From contig OZ007511.1 of the NCBI GenBank assembly GCA_963931865.1, positions 2,099,836 through 2,163,835 of the forward strand: DNA of 64,000 nt. The letters are read 5' to 3'. The notes under the pieces were generated by a model, which did not search any database, was not told where the DNA came from, and saw only the letters and a program-made list of their open reading frames with translations. Shown one piece after another: positions 22,866 to 44,631 of the stretch. Positions within the stretch are counted from its first letter, which is position 1. Every line of letters begins with the position of its first letter. Position numbers and translations under genes: made by a program. The stretch comes from Axinella damicornis (Eukaryota; Porifera; Demospongiae; Axinellida; Axinellidae).

Positions 22866-25800
22866 TTACTCTTGCTTTTGTCTCTTGAGCAGCCTCATCT
22901 TCAGTTCATCTCCAGCCCCACTCGCCACCTCAGTATCTGGACTGCTGTAGTTGGTTCCCTGGCAAAACAAGAACAATCGTGACGTCTCTAGTCAACAATC
23001 GTGATGTCTCTGTATCTAGTCAGTGTGGACTATGCATGTGCAGTGTGACAATGGATATGCTAGGAGCCCATTTTGGTACACCATGATGAATCGGACAATC
23101 AAATGCCTCACCTTTTTCCCATCAGCCCTCTTCAGCTTTATTGCCGATATCTCAGTCGTTTTCCCTCTCTCCTGCGTCTGCGAACTGCTCACTGTTTTAA
23201 CTGACCGAAGAGGAACTGCCCTCCTGACCTCAGCTGGTGGTGAAGGTGGTTCCCGTTTAACAGGCTCTTCTTCCGGTGGTGGGGGAAGTTTTGGCTTTGA
23301 AGCTTTGATCTTCTCAGCGATTGGGACTTCTTCTGTTGTGGGTTCAGGCGGCCATTTCTTAGAGAGTCTTGGACCTGGAAGTCTAGCAGCTGCAGTAGTA
23401 GTTGTAGTAGCGGCAGTAGTAGTAGTACTCGTCTTCACCTCTCCCTTTGGTGTTTTCTGTTTGGCATTGGCAGGCGGCCACTTGCGAAGTACGCTGGCTC
23501 CCGTTGGTTTGATGGTCGGTTTCGCAGGCTTGTCTTCTTTGGTCTGCTCTGGAGCTGGAGGTGGCCACATAGTTTTAACTTTTGGCACGAACTCACTCTC
23601 TTCCTCTTCCTCTTCCTCTTCCTCCTCTCTTGCTTCAGGCTCAGGTTTGGCTTCCCTTTCCCCGTTCTGTGGTTGTTCTGGAGGCGGAGGCTCTTCTGAT
23701 GAGAGATCATCCAGAGCATCTGCCAAGAGTTTCTTGTTCTCCGACTCCTGTTGGTCTGCACCACGTTTCAGAGACTTTTCCCTCACAACATCTTGGTCAG
23801 ATTTGGAGTACACATCGTATGGGTTGTCATCGTCCCCCTCATCCTCCGGTTCCTCGGTATCCACAACCTGCGGTTGCACTGTGGTGAAGAGAACAGGCTC
23901 GTTTATTATCAAGAAGAGAGTTTCAAAAAAGCTTTTTGTTGCCCCTGAGGGGTTACCACACTGGTGGCTAATGAGGGCCCGCAGAAGGCAGAGCCTGTTT
24001 AAACCATGCAGGTCCCCCAGGACTGACGGCTTTACATCCCCACCGAAGGATGCATGGGGTGTGAACTAGCTATTTTGGCAGAAAGAAGAGATCACCTACT
24101 CATTTTTTAGGGTACAGCTGAGTTGACTCCTAGGAGAGAAAGAAATCTCCTATATGACCTGGTGGGATTCGAACCAGCAACCTTTCGATTAGCAGTTGAA
24201 CGCTTTAACCACTCGACCACCAGCCATCACAGTTTCTAATTAATTATAGGTCCAGTGAGGCACTTTGTTGACTCCTGTAGTAAATCTGTTAACAGTTTGC
24301 TTCAAGTATATACACAAAGCTTACCTATACGTACAAACATCATCTGACTTCTCCAGATGCTTCAGCTACAAATGTTATATGCTGTATAGTTTCCTCGCAG
24401 ATATTTTCATCTAACAGACTCTACTGGACTGAACGTAATTCCATTGCTATGAAAACAACAACGCTTTGTACCCATTGGTCAACATGCAGATTGTTAAGTT
24501 AATCAGCTGTACGGTGTCTGAGTTAGCTATGGCCTACCAAATCCAGATTTTCCTCAGAAGCTTGGGAGGCCACAACTGCAGACACCATACATCCAATTTA
24601 CTTTGAATCTGAGATGCAGTCTGTGAAGTAGCCCCAGCGTTTGTGGCTTGTATATAGTACCCTGTGTTAGTACTGTAAGTGACAAATGCTGGGGTGAGAG
24701 GGTCTGGGTACAAGGCTAGGTCGAAGAGGCTCTTGTTGCCATATCAGCAGACACCTGGAGTTTCAGTTTAGTTGAACGAGGTCGATTACAGAATGTTGAT
24801 AGAGTCACACACCTTCATCACTTGGTACACTGCTTCCACCAGTGGCTGGAGTGGGTGGAGGTGTGGGCGGAGGATGAGCCTCAAATGCTGGCATCTGTTG
24901 GAGAGGGTTTGTCCGGAACTGTGGTTTGAAACCCATCTCAGGTCCACTGAAGACTTTCTGTGGTGACTTAGAGGAAGCAGAGTCTTTCACTCGCTGGCCA
25001 GGCTTCAGAGCACTTTGGATGGACTTGGAGATCTTCCTGCCACGTTTCTTCTCCTTGCGTTGTTCATCCATAGCTATTTCATTCACGGTGGCATAGTCTG
25101 TTGTGATGGACTGAGATCCAGGTTGCTGGGGCTGCGGTTTGTGCTCTGAGTTGCCCCCACCCGAGTACCGCACCACTATGTCACTGCCATCACTGCTGGG
25201 TCGGAGTTCTTTACCTGGTTTGTCTCCCTGCTGTGTTTTGAAGATGGCTAGCTCATCCTGCGTCCACTCCAGGACGTCATCGTCTGTCCCACCAGCTCCA
25301 GCCATAGGACGCTTCTCCTTCCCAAATGACTGGAAGGTTGGGTTGGAGGACCCCATGAATGATCCTGCATTGGGTGAAGACGTGAACTCTGCTGATTAAG
25401 TCTATTCTTTAGAGGTCGTGTTAACTCTATGGATCTCCCGGTTTTATGCACCATAGCTCACACAAATTCCCTCCCAGCCATCAACTTGTGACTCTGTCCG
25501 CACCCACTCATCAATGAGCAGGTAGCTACAGCTCTCGGCCAGTGATCACCCATCCAGTTCGATAAAAATCTTTCATTCGAGGCCCAGCAAGGCAGGACGT
25601 CCTTTTCACAAAGGAAGAGAGAAATGGCCCACCTGGCCAGTGTCAACTAAGGTCTTTCAGCAGCCAAGCCCAGACATGGCCATGCCTTTGCTGGAAGTGA
25701 CATCACGAAAGTCTGCATGATGATGTCGCACACAAACCAGGGATCCAACAGTGTTTTGTAGCATTGCAGTTACTTTCACCAATAGCTAATGGCTTCAAAA

Positions 25801-28593
25801 CCTAGCTATACTAATAAGCAAACACCAAAATACATCTGCCATCACATAATTATGGCAGCACAGCTCACGTTTATCCTTCTCCTTCTTTCCCTTGTTTTTG
25901 TCTTTCCCAGACTTCTTTGGTGCGATGGCTCCTGCTTTCTTCCCAGGAGGAGGCTGCTGTTCCCGCTTGCCTCCCATCTCGTGCCCCATCGGCTGGTAGT
26001 CCCCATTGGTCTTACGCGGGCCAGTGGCAGAGGCTCCAAAGTCAACCACATCTACCTCTCCTTGCAGGTCAAAGATGGTCATCTGTGAAGGCCCCTCGTC
26101 GGGCTTTTGAGGAGACTTGGAGGCGTACATCATGACAAAGTTGGCTGTCTCGGGGTGTTGACCACTCAGTGCCAGGGAGTATGGGGTGTTGCCGTCCTGT
26201 GTTGAGTGTGCACAGAGAAGAGGGTACTAATTCAAGTTCTCAGTGTGTCAGTGCTATTCAGTCCCATAAACTATACATACTGCAATCGAAAGTGGAAGGC
26301 CAACAATGTCTGACTTTCTAGGTCTAAACTCGTATAGTTTGAGCAGAAAACAACATTAGGGAATTTCTCGAGACAAGACACAGCGTCCTTGAGTGAGGAC
26401 ACTGCTCCCATGCTGTCAATAATAGACCATACTTGAATGCTTTTTGAGCCTCATCAGATGCGTGCAAAGTATACGATATCGTGAAAAGTGACATTGTCTT
26501 ACATGGTATGTTGCAGACTGTTAGACATGTGATGTATGTCATACACAAATGCTGCATTTCACATGACATGCACGACAAATAATCTGTAATGGTCGACATA
26601 CATTGTTAATGGCATAGAGGTCGGCCCCATTCTCCAGCAGTAACTTCAGAGCTTCTGTTTGACTACAGAAGGAGGAACAAGCAAGAGGGTAGCTCTGAGT
26701 ATAATCCTAAAAATTTTTACAGCCTTATCATTATATCACAATCCTCACTTAGCTACCTAGCTCCCCACATGAAAATTATTTTGGAAGAATTATGGCAATC
26801 TCATGAAATATTATTGGATGGATTCAAGTGAGATTCAACCAATCAGAAGACTGCATGAGTCAGGTGACAGTGCCAGTTATTGACAGCCTTAGATGCAACA
26901 TAATTGTTCTCTCTGCATGAAGTTAAAACTTACCCGTTGTCAGCAGCGTCATGCGCAGGAGTATCCCCATTCTTGTCCTTGGTCATCACGAGGGTGCCTC
27001 CTACGTCACTGTTGATCAACCAGCGAGCTGTGTGCACCTGGCCAGAGGCTAGTGAATGCATATAGAGTGGAAGAATGGTACTTCACAGGACATTTCAGAC
27101 CAGATTTAATTTCTATTATATACAAGACAGTACAGGTTTTATTTAACGGGTTTAGGATGAAAATTTTCTTGGTGGGTGGAAGAGGGGGGGGGGGGGGGGG
27201 GGGGGGGGGGATGCCCTAGTGGTCTGTCAGCAATGGGCCACTGAAATCCTGGTCTTTTTAGTGATCATCACATGACCATGGTGAAGCTGGAATCACAAAA
27301 TTATTCATCCATTTTTACGAGACGAGTAAATGAGGCACATACATGATGCAAAGTGAAGTGGAGTGGCCTCATCTGGTGTCAGGTCAAAGATGGCTGAGTT
27401 CCCAAGGCGTGAGACAATGTACTGTGAGAAGTGTTTGTGTGTGTGTGTTGGAGGGGGATAATCACCACGTACGGTAGAGGCCCAATTGCTTTGAAAAAAA
27501 TATCCATACTTATAATTACATGGTATGTGTGCAGGTGTACAATCTCCAGCTTCATATCTCATTCATATGAAATTACAACACTACTCTTTAACAGGTTTCA
27601 GGAGCGTAAGTTGTGCTGCAAGCTGCCCACTCAGACTCACGTCAGGATGCTACGAGACTTAGTGCCAACCCAGTAATATTTCCATAGTCATACATGACTA
27701 TTTGTTCATAGCATCATATTCACGGTCACTGTACAGAGCTCATGAATTCAGATTCTTCCTCTAGGATGACCTCCCTTATTGTACTCTGCATGTTGCTAGG
27801 CAACCCTACTAGCAAGGATGCTACAAACACACGTCATCCTACTTTATCCTGGGAATAGAAGCACTTATACATTCAAGTTTCATGTTGTCAAACTGGGCAT
27901 TTCATTGCCCATTCACTGGGTGAAGGAGCTGTGCGGTCTGAATGGTGGGACCTCACATGAAAAGTGCCCAGTGACAAATTAAGACATCCTGGCCGATATA
28001 AAGTTTTTGGGTTAGCAATCTCCAAATTCACATCATCATTTGCGAAACTAAACTATGTGACTAGCAGCAGCCTACCCACCTTGACGACATTGGTGTGTCC
28101 ACACTGGCAGGCAGCATGGATAGGCTTGAGTCCGTCGTTGCTGGGCATGGTAAGGTCGCACTTTCCCTTCATGTGCAGGAACTTGAGGGCCTCCACCCTG
28201 CCCTCCTGACAGGCAAAGTAAAGGGGTGTGGTACCTGGATGTGGTGTTGGTCAGTGGGTGGTGAATTTTGGAGAACCAGCTCGCCATACGTAAATGGTGC
28301 ACCTCACAAATTGATTACTGGTATCTCACTGTTTTCTGCCACTCTTAGAAGTAGCAGCAGACTCGGGAAATTTTCCATAGTACATGATCAACAATGCTGC
28401 ATGCTGAAACTGCTTTTTGGGGATAGCTACAGTAAAGCAAGAGCTTATGAGTGCCACAAAACAGTGCTTACAAATAAGCTCCTGATGTGAAGTTTTCCAC
28501 CTCGACTTTAAACTTGTTGTGGGTGTGGAAGCTGAGCCAAGACTTATTGTGCAAGCACCCTCCCCACCTTAGACTCAAATAGTGTAAAAATTG

Positions 28594-28650
<57 letters not shown>

Positions 28651-31306
28651 TAGGATTGCTTAGGAGACTATGTACAGTAATTTTCGTGTTCATGCAAGTC
28701 TCTGATATTCACGCAGGCAGCATCACCAACATGATTATCAATGCACCGTGCTAGTATTATGTAACTCATACCACCAGCAGCACAATGAATCACCTACAAC
28801 ATACCATCACTAGCCTCCGCGAACAGAACCTTCTTGTGCTTCTGAGTTAGTGTCTTCAACACTTCAATGTTCCCTGCAATGGTGAGCCAAATTGTGGGCT
28901 TATTCCTGATCTGATATAAGTTTTAACCCTTTAAGCCCCATTGACGTCTATAGGCGTCATTTAGACCCTATGCACTTGTAGGGCTTCTCGCCAGTCCAAA
29001 AAGAGACCAAAAAGTCTTCAGAGGGCCTAGGGACGACTTTAAGGCCCGAACTCAAAAATTTGGTCAGATTTCGGCGCGCCTCCCCCACTAAACGTACAAG
29101 CAGGGGGGTTTCGAAGGGGGGCCGGCAGCCCCCCCTTCGGGCTGTCGCGGGCGTTTTTTGATTTTAATGAGATTCATTGACCCGAGAATTTTTGATTCTA
29201 ATGATATTCATAGACCCCACCCAGGGCCTCAAGAAAACCTGCAAATTGGTGGTGTAAGGTGTGCCATCAGTCAGATCTGGCCCAAGTTTAGGGAAATGCT
29301 GGGCGAAAATCCGGCTGAAATCCACCTTTGACCTCCGATTGCTGGCCTTGTGGGGGGTCATGAATATCATTAACGGTATTGCCAGAGGGGTCTCTCCATG
29401 TGTGCGGGCCCCACCAAGTTTGGCCGCTGAGGAGCGAATGCTGTGGGAGAGGAGTACCTACGAAAGTGGTGTGCGCTGAATGCATGAAAATGTGTTGTCT
29501 TGGTGGGAAGAATTCGGTGGTTAAAGGGTTAAACATGCAGTTCTGTCGGAAGTCTGATGACTGGCCAATTCAAGTGTTTGATGTGTATGACACCAAGCTA
29601 TGCAAGCAGGACACTAGTTTTGAATGGCAAATCCATGCTCAGTGCGACCATGCACAACTGCTGTACTGCACATATGCACTCCCAGGGAATTCCTACCTTC
29701 AGTTGAGCTACTGCAAATATCACAGGAAAGAAATGGCCTTTTCCATATGTGGTGTGGTCATCCATGGACGTTCCATTAGTCGGAAATTGGTTGAAAATTA
29801 CCATGGAATATTAACATCTATACAACCATTGCAAAACATGATCCTTTTCCTGTGTATACAAATTGGACTGAGACTGAGACCAACCCACACACAGACCATA
29901 TATGGACAGCATGCAGAAGGTTATGTTATATACACATGCTCACAAACTCTCTAACCTGCAGACGAGGCAACATGGGCGGCAGTGATCCCGGAGTCATTGA
30001 CAGCACAGACACTCCTTGCTCCCAGCTCACTGATCAGCAGCCTGGCACACTCATTGCGATACTTTACAATAGCCAGGTGCAAGGCAGTGAAACCTTTGTG
30101 TGTACATTGGAGAATCAGAGATAAGAATTAACTGATATGTAGATGGGGTTGTCTTGTCTTGCTGATTTCTCATTAAAATCATGAACTTGTTCATGTGTAA
30201 CGCATAATATACATGCCATTGCTACGTACACTGTCCATTGTGATTTTCCTGTTGAGGCCAACGTACTGTTAACCACTAATTATACGTAACTTCCACGTAC
30301 GTAGCACAAGGTGTGTAGTGTGAATATTAGCGGGTTAGTAGTCATTTATGAAGTAATCAACCTCTGGTTGAGAGATCAGTAAGAACTGCTCACCTGAGTT
30401 GTCTGATCCAGTTGATAGCCTTCCCTTGACATCAAACTTGCTTTCGGCTCCCACCAGCACCTGCAGAGTGTGCAGAGAAAGTCTTTTCATTTATACTCAT
30501 CCAGGTTGAGATGTGAAGAACTCCCTCAACGTTTTCGTGCACTCCGAGGACTTGCAGTCTTGTGAGCCAGCCCCTTCTGGAAGTTGGCTGGGAGACTACC
30601 GAACTAGCTAAGATATATAGCAGCTGCATGCCTCACCTTCAGGCAGCTGGTGTGCCCCTGTGCAGCAGCTACGTGGGCCGGTGTCTCCCCGTGTTTGGCC
30701 ATCGTCAAGGGGGAAAGGTCAGTGAATCGGACCAACCATCTGAGAATTTGTGCATTGATGGATTCATCATTTCATGACAATTCTGGTGACTGGCATCTAG
30801 ATTAATTCTGATCAAGCATGCAAAACTTACCATCCACAAGCCCGATTATTGAATTAGCAATTTGGCTAGTACACAAGGTATACAGACCATGACAATTTAT
30901 CTAGCTTATACAGTTTTAAGAACAGAAAAGAATACTGGTGAGGAGGAAGAAACCATAACGGATGTATGATATTAACCAATGTGGGGGGTGGGGCTCAATG
31001 GCACATTGCGTTGGGAGATTGCCTCACTTCTCACAACAATTACCTGACGGCTTCCACGCGGTCGTTTCTGACGGCCAGGTGCAGCGGTGTAGCGCCATTG
31101 GTATCCCTGGAGGGAACGCCTTCGTCCAAGTTGGCTGCAAAGATATCCCTCAGGCATTCAACGTCTCCTTCTAGAGCAGCCTTGTGCGCCATCAGCTCAA
31201 TACTCGCATAGTTCGGATAGTTTTCTGCAAACTCGCTTTTCCTAACCCTCTTGAACTGCTTCCTACCGCGGGCGTTAAGCCTGCAATACAGAGCGTCGTC
31301 GGCCAT
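22866..31306 (-). CDS. Ankyrin-repeat protein with charged Pro-rich tail and three W-P-P motifs
   Basis: Thirteen exons in transcript order: 31044-31306, 30637-30739, 30394-30460, 29956-30093, 28805-28873, 28080-28234, 27343-27421, 26934-27048, 26602-26662, 25869-26196, 24813-25388, 23112-23878, 22866-22958. All have GT-AG junctions and agreeing phases, 2814 nt, 937 residues. Residues about 30-370 hold ankyrin repeats (GATPLHLAV, GETPAHVAA, GFTALHLAI, GTTPLYFAC, DGLKPIHAA, EATPLHFAS, GDTPAHDAA, GNTPYSLAL). The rest is low-complexity: Lys-rich, then Pro/Glu-rich, with an acidic run and W-P-P motifs near residues 756, 785 and 827, then a Thr-rich stretch and a short basic C-terminus. There is no signal peptide or membrane segment. 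The layout recalls espin-like cytoskeletal adaptors, but I see no clear WH2 motif, so the function is unassigned. An in-frame ATG lies upstream at 31375; the ATG at 31306 has the better context and matches a normal cytosolic N-terminus. Confidence 0.85.
24005..24235 (-). repeat. tRNA-derived SINE
   Basis: Read on the minus strand it begins with a tRNA-like head with A-box (GGTCGAGTGGTTAAAGC) and B-box (GGTTCGAATCCCACC), then a body with AGTCAACTCAG and a GGGGATGTAAAGCCGTC end. The same body and head recur at 42955-43235. The acceptor stem does not pair as in a working tRNA. Located in the last long intron of the ankyrin gene. Confidence 0.75.
27184..27210. repeat. Poly-G run, 27 bases
   Basis: Uninterrupted G on the plus strand (C in the ankyrin transcript), intronic. 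Confidence 0.9.
28595..28648. repeat. Poly-G run, 54 bases
   Basis: Uninterrupted G on the plus strand in an intron of the ankyrin gene. Length may be affected by sequencing or assembly. Confidence 0.9.
28922..29533. mobile_element. Element with TTTAACCCTTTAA inverted ends
   Basis: Terminal 13-mers TTTAACCCTTTAA and TTAAAGGGTTAAA bound a 612-bp non-coding block with internal hairpins (GACGTCTATAGGCGTC; GGGGGGCCGGCAGCCCCCCC-like). Inserted in the ankyrin intron between exons 28805 and 29956. Confidence 0.65.
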
Positions 31307-31450
31307 GCTGTGTTTCTTTCTGCACGAAAATGGGCGTTGGTCGGTGCCACACCCAGTTAGAACACTAGTAAACAAAAGGTCAAAGGTTATAATCGGCGAG
31401 CATGGTCACGTGTATGTGATTTTGAACCATCCGAGCTAGCTCCAGCAAAC
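31307..31450. promoter_or_regulatory. Putative bidirectional promoter, ankyrin gene / CISD2
   Basis: Only 144 bases separate the start codons of the minus-strand ankyrin gene and plus-strand CISD2. Both 5' UTRs and any core promoter must lie here or overlap the genes. No TATA box is evident. The interpretation rests on geometry alone. Confidence 0.5.
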
Positions 31451-32909
31451 ATGGTAATGCACACCATCTGGCGTTACTTTAAGGTAGGCCGCGTGGTACT
31501 CTCATAGCCGTAAAGAGTAAGACAACTCCTGCAAAGAAAGGTTGATCTAGGACATGATAGATAATCAAAACTCAGGGTCTGCAACCCACCGGTCTAACTG
31601 TTGTGATATCATTGATATGTGGCATGCAGCTGGTGAAAATAAGAGGCAATCACACCCTGTGACTGTGGTCGTAACGTGGCGGCAGTCAGGAGCCCATATT
31701 ATGGGCGCCTGTGACCGAGGCTATGTGACCTTGAAGTCGGCCATTGCTCTAGCCTTGTTCCCAGACGACCTGGGAACAGAGCTAGTCATGCTCCTACAAC
31801 TTCACTTGTGTCCTGCACGTTACCATCAATAGCAAGCTGTTGTGTAGTCTCAGTACCAGACTCCCAACCCAAAGGGGGAGGGGGAGTCTGGTACAGTTGC
31901 GTACAGAAAGCCATTACGGTGCTATGTATGCAACTGTACCAGACTCCTCCCCCCCCCCCCCCCCTTTGGATATGGGAGTCTGGTACCAAGACTATCTGTT
32001 GTGCTGATAGAATGAATGTGGCTGTATAGCCATGCGAAATTGATTTCATGTTTCTCGGACCGCCAGATCCGAGATCAATTTGGTGTGGCCTAATCGGTGT
32101 TGAATCTGGTCACCATATTGCATGGCTGGACTTGTAGGAGGTGGATGGTTTTGCAGGTCTATCAACTAAATTCCATGTTGGTGCACCCTTATGTAGCCTC
32201 GTTCCCAGGCCGTGGCCTGGGAACGAGGCTAACCCTTACATAATGATAATGCCAGCATCTGATCCTGGCAGTCTCACCCAAAGATCTGGTTTGTAGTTTG
32301 GCAAAAAGGGTTTTGGGTATGAGTGTTATCCACCATTGGTTTCATGAGCTATTGTCCCTCCTCACTCCACCTCTAAACACTCAGGTACAGCTACCAGGCT
32401 ACCTGAAGTCACTACCCCTCCCACGATCTTTTGGAGGGTTCTATGATCTGACGCGTAATGAGTGGCTGGAGCTTGTACCGTTCATCCTCTTTCTGATCAC
32501 GTTCCTCTACATCATCCTCTCCCCCTTCGTCAACTTCCTCACCCAAATGAAGAAACCCCGCCCCCGCATCAACCGCAAGCAGCGGCTGTCGGAGGGCAAG
32601 GTCGTTGACACCTTTGACATTGAGGATTTGGGTGACAAGACAGCCTACTGCCGGTGCTGGAAGTCCAATAAGGTATACACCTGTGGTGGATGGTACAGTA
32701 GCCTCGTTCCCAGGCCCACACTGTTTTCAGTTGCCATTCTTTGTGCAACTGAGAACGCCACGGGCCTGGGAACGAGGCTATGCATTTTATATTGTTGCTT
32801 GGCATACTAACAGCAGGAGCAAGAGTGTGGCAGTGTGGTGTAACAACTGGGAATTTCTTTGATGTACCACAGCTTTTCTATAGGTCATATGCATTTTCAC
32901 ATACACATA

Positions 32910-32961
<52 letters not shown>

Positions 32962-33082
32962 CCCCTATTGTGACGGCTCTCACAATGCTCACAACAAAGA
33001 CACAGGGGACAATGTGGGACCGCTCAAGATCAACAAGGCAGAGAAAACAGGTGGAAAGAAGGAGCAGAAGAAAGACAAATGA
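31451..33082 (+). CDS. CISD2: CDGSH iron-sulfur domain protein 2
   Basis: Exons 31451-31483, 32385-32672 and 32960-33082; 444 nt, 147 residues (human CISD2 135). In vertebrates CISD2 is an ER and outer mitochondrial membrane protein binding a [2Fe-2S] cluster and affecting Ca2+ handling, autophagy and lifespan. The first exon encodes [11 protein letters not shown]; then [13 protein letters not shown] matches the CISD2 N-terminus. A membrane segment covers about residues 41-63. The CDGSH domain shows all four ligands: Cys100, Cys102, Cys111 and His115 (YCRCWKS...FPYCDGSH), followed by TGDNVGPL. The tail ends in a Lys-rich stretch instead of the short KKKEV end of the human protein. The last exon's acceptor directly ends a CA microsatellite. 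Intron 1 contains several foldback elements. Confidence 0.95.
31853..31986. repeat. Foldback element, GTACCAGACTCCCA arms
   Basis: Two nested pairs of GTACCAGACTCC and its inverse, plus a central inverted TTGCGTAC pair, in CISD2 intron 1. Confidence 0.75.
32194..32231. mobile_element. 38-bp perfect palindrome of the TAGCCTCG family
   Basis: TAGCCTCGTTCCCAGGC plus its inverse around CG/TG. Flanks ACCCTTATG and ACCCTTACA match at 7 of 9. The smallest copy of the family; essentially terminal repeat only. CISD2 intron 1. Confidence 0.85.
32699..32780. mobile_element. 82-bp TAGCCTCG foldback element
   Basis: TAGCCTCGTTCCCAGGC ends with an inner hairpin (GTTTTCAGTTGC / GCAACTGAGAAC). No clear target duplication. 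In CISD2 intron 2. Confidence 0.8.
32909..32959. repeat. CA microsatellite forming the CISD2 intron 2 acceptor
   Basis: About 24 CA units run straight into the AG acceptor before exon 32960; there is no ordinary polypyrimidine tract. Confidence 0.9.
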
Positions 33083-34070
33083 CTAGCCAGTTGACCTAGC
33101 TCAGTGTGTAGCGTAGAGTTCTGTGTGCCATGGAGTGGATCTGAGGTGCAATATCCAATAATAAGAAATGTTGTGCATGCAAGCATGGCATCAGGTCATG
33201 TACGTACTGAGGATTTAGTGAAATTTTCGGCGCATGCACACTGATGAGCTCTCGAGAGAGTGCAGTGTGTACCTTCGCCGTAAACAAACACACATGAATT
33301 GAACACAGTAATTTTCAATTCCCAGCTACCTAACTTAGGCTTCAAGTGCAAAGGCTGTTTCCATGGCCATACTTCACTAATTTCTTGAACAGATCTGGTC
33401 GACAAGCAATCGTATACGCATGCAGAGCCGGCCTAGCTCATACCACTGCCTTCGCACCCCCTTTTAAGCTGTACGTTCAGCATTTAATGTTTGCAGTATA
33501 GCTGCAAACAAATGCTGGAGCCTATATGGCTAATACAATATACAGCATACAATAAATTGTCATTAAGTTTGAAGCCTGATCCAGAGTACAATAGACAAAT
33601 ACATGCAGTAATTACAACAACAATCATGCACTTTCCACCATAATAAATAGAATACATGTACACAAACCGATCTTCTTTCACAACAAACATTTACCGGCAA
33701 CCATAATATTAATTAGATTACACGCACCAGATAACTGATTTGCTAGTAAAATAAAGATAAAATCTCTACCATTATGTCTGCACGATCAGTTAGCTTGTCT
33801 TCATAAATATTGTGCTAACCAGCGGAAGCCTGCACATGGAGAGGGGGAATAAGCAAACAGTGAACCAGTGCTATACTGCACTGTGAAACAGAATACATGG
33901 ATACCCCCCTCCCCTTCCTCCCCTCCAACAAACATGATGAAGATAACCACAGCACAAAGCCTACTCTTAGCCTCATTCCCCAGCCACCGCCCAGATTTTA
34001 TCTCACAGTCACAGCCGTGGAGATTCTCCACGGCTGCGAGTAAAACAAATGCCTATCAAAGGTAGCCTAC
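33083..34070. other. Region between CISD2 stop and last visible MELK exon
   Basis: About 1 kb, AT-rich, holding the 3' UTR of CISD2 (AATAAA near 33549) and possibly the 3' end of MELK. I searched both strands for a KA1-domain exon and saw none. Confidence 0.5.
33969..34045. repeat. Foldback element, degraded TAGCCTCATTCC family
   Basis: Starts TAGCCTCATTCCCCAGCC and contains CACAGCCGTGGAGA / TCTCCACGGCTG arms. A relative with CCGCCCAGATTTTATCT lies at 40004-40075. Confidence 0.6.

Positions 34071-44631
<10,561 letters not shown>

Noticed and set aside
23023..24069. 348-codon open frame on the plus strand
   Set aside because: It is the antisense of the ankyrin-gene exon 23112-23878; its Ser/Gly/Val runs mirror Pro/Glu/Thr codons, and the minus-strand frame fits the splice phases.
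24160..24230. tRNA-Ser-like sequence on the minus strand
   Set aside because: The anticodon stem has a mismatch, the long variable arm is missing and the acceptor stem does not pair; the same sequence recurs with a SINE body.
31307..31375. Upstream in-frame ATG for the ankyrin protein
   Set aside because: The longer N-terminus is unlike a structured start and the ATG at 31306 has a better context; kept only as an alternative.
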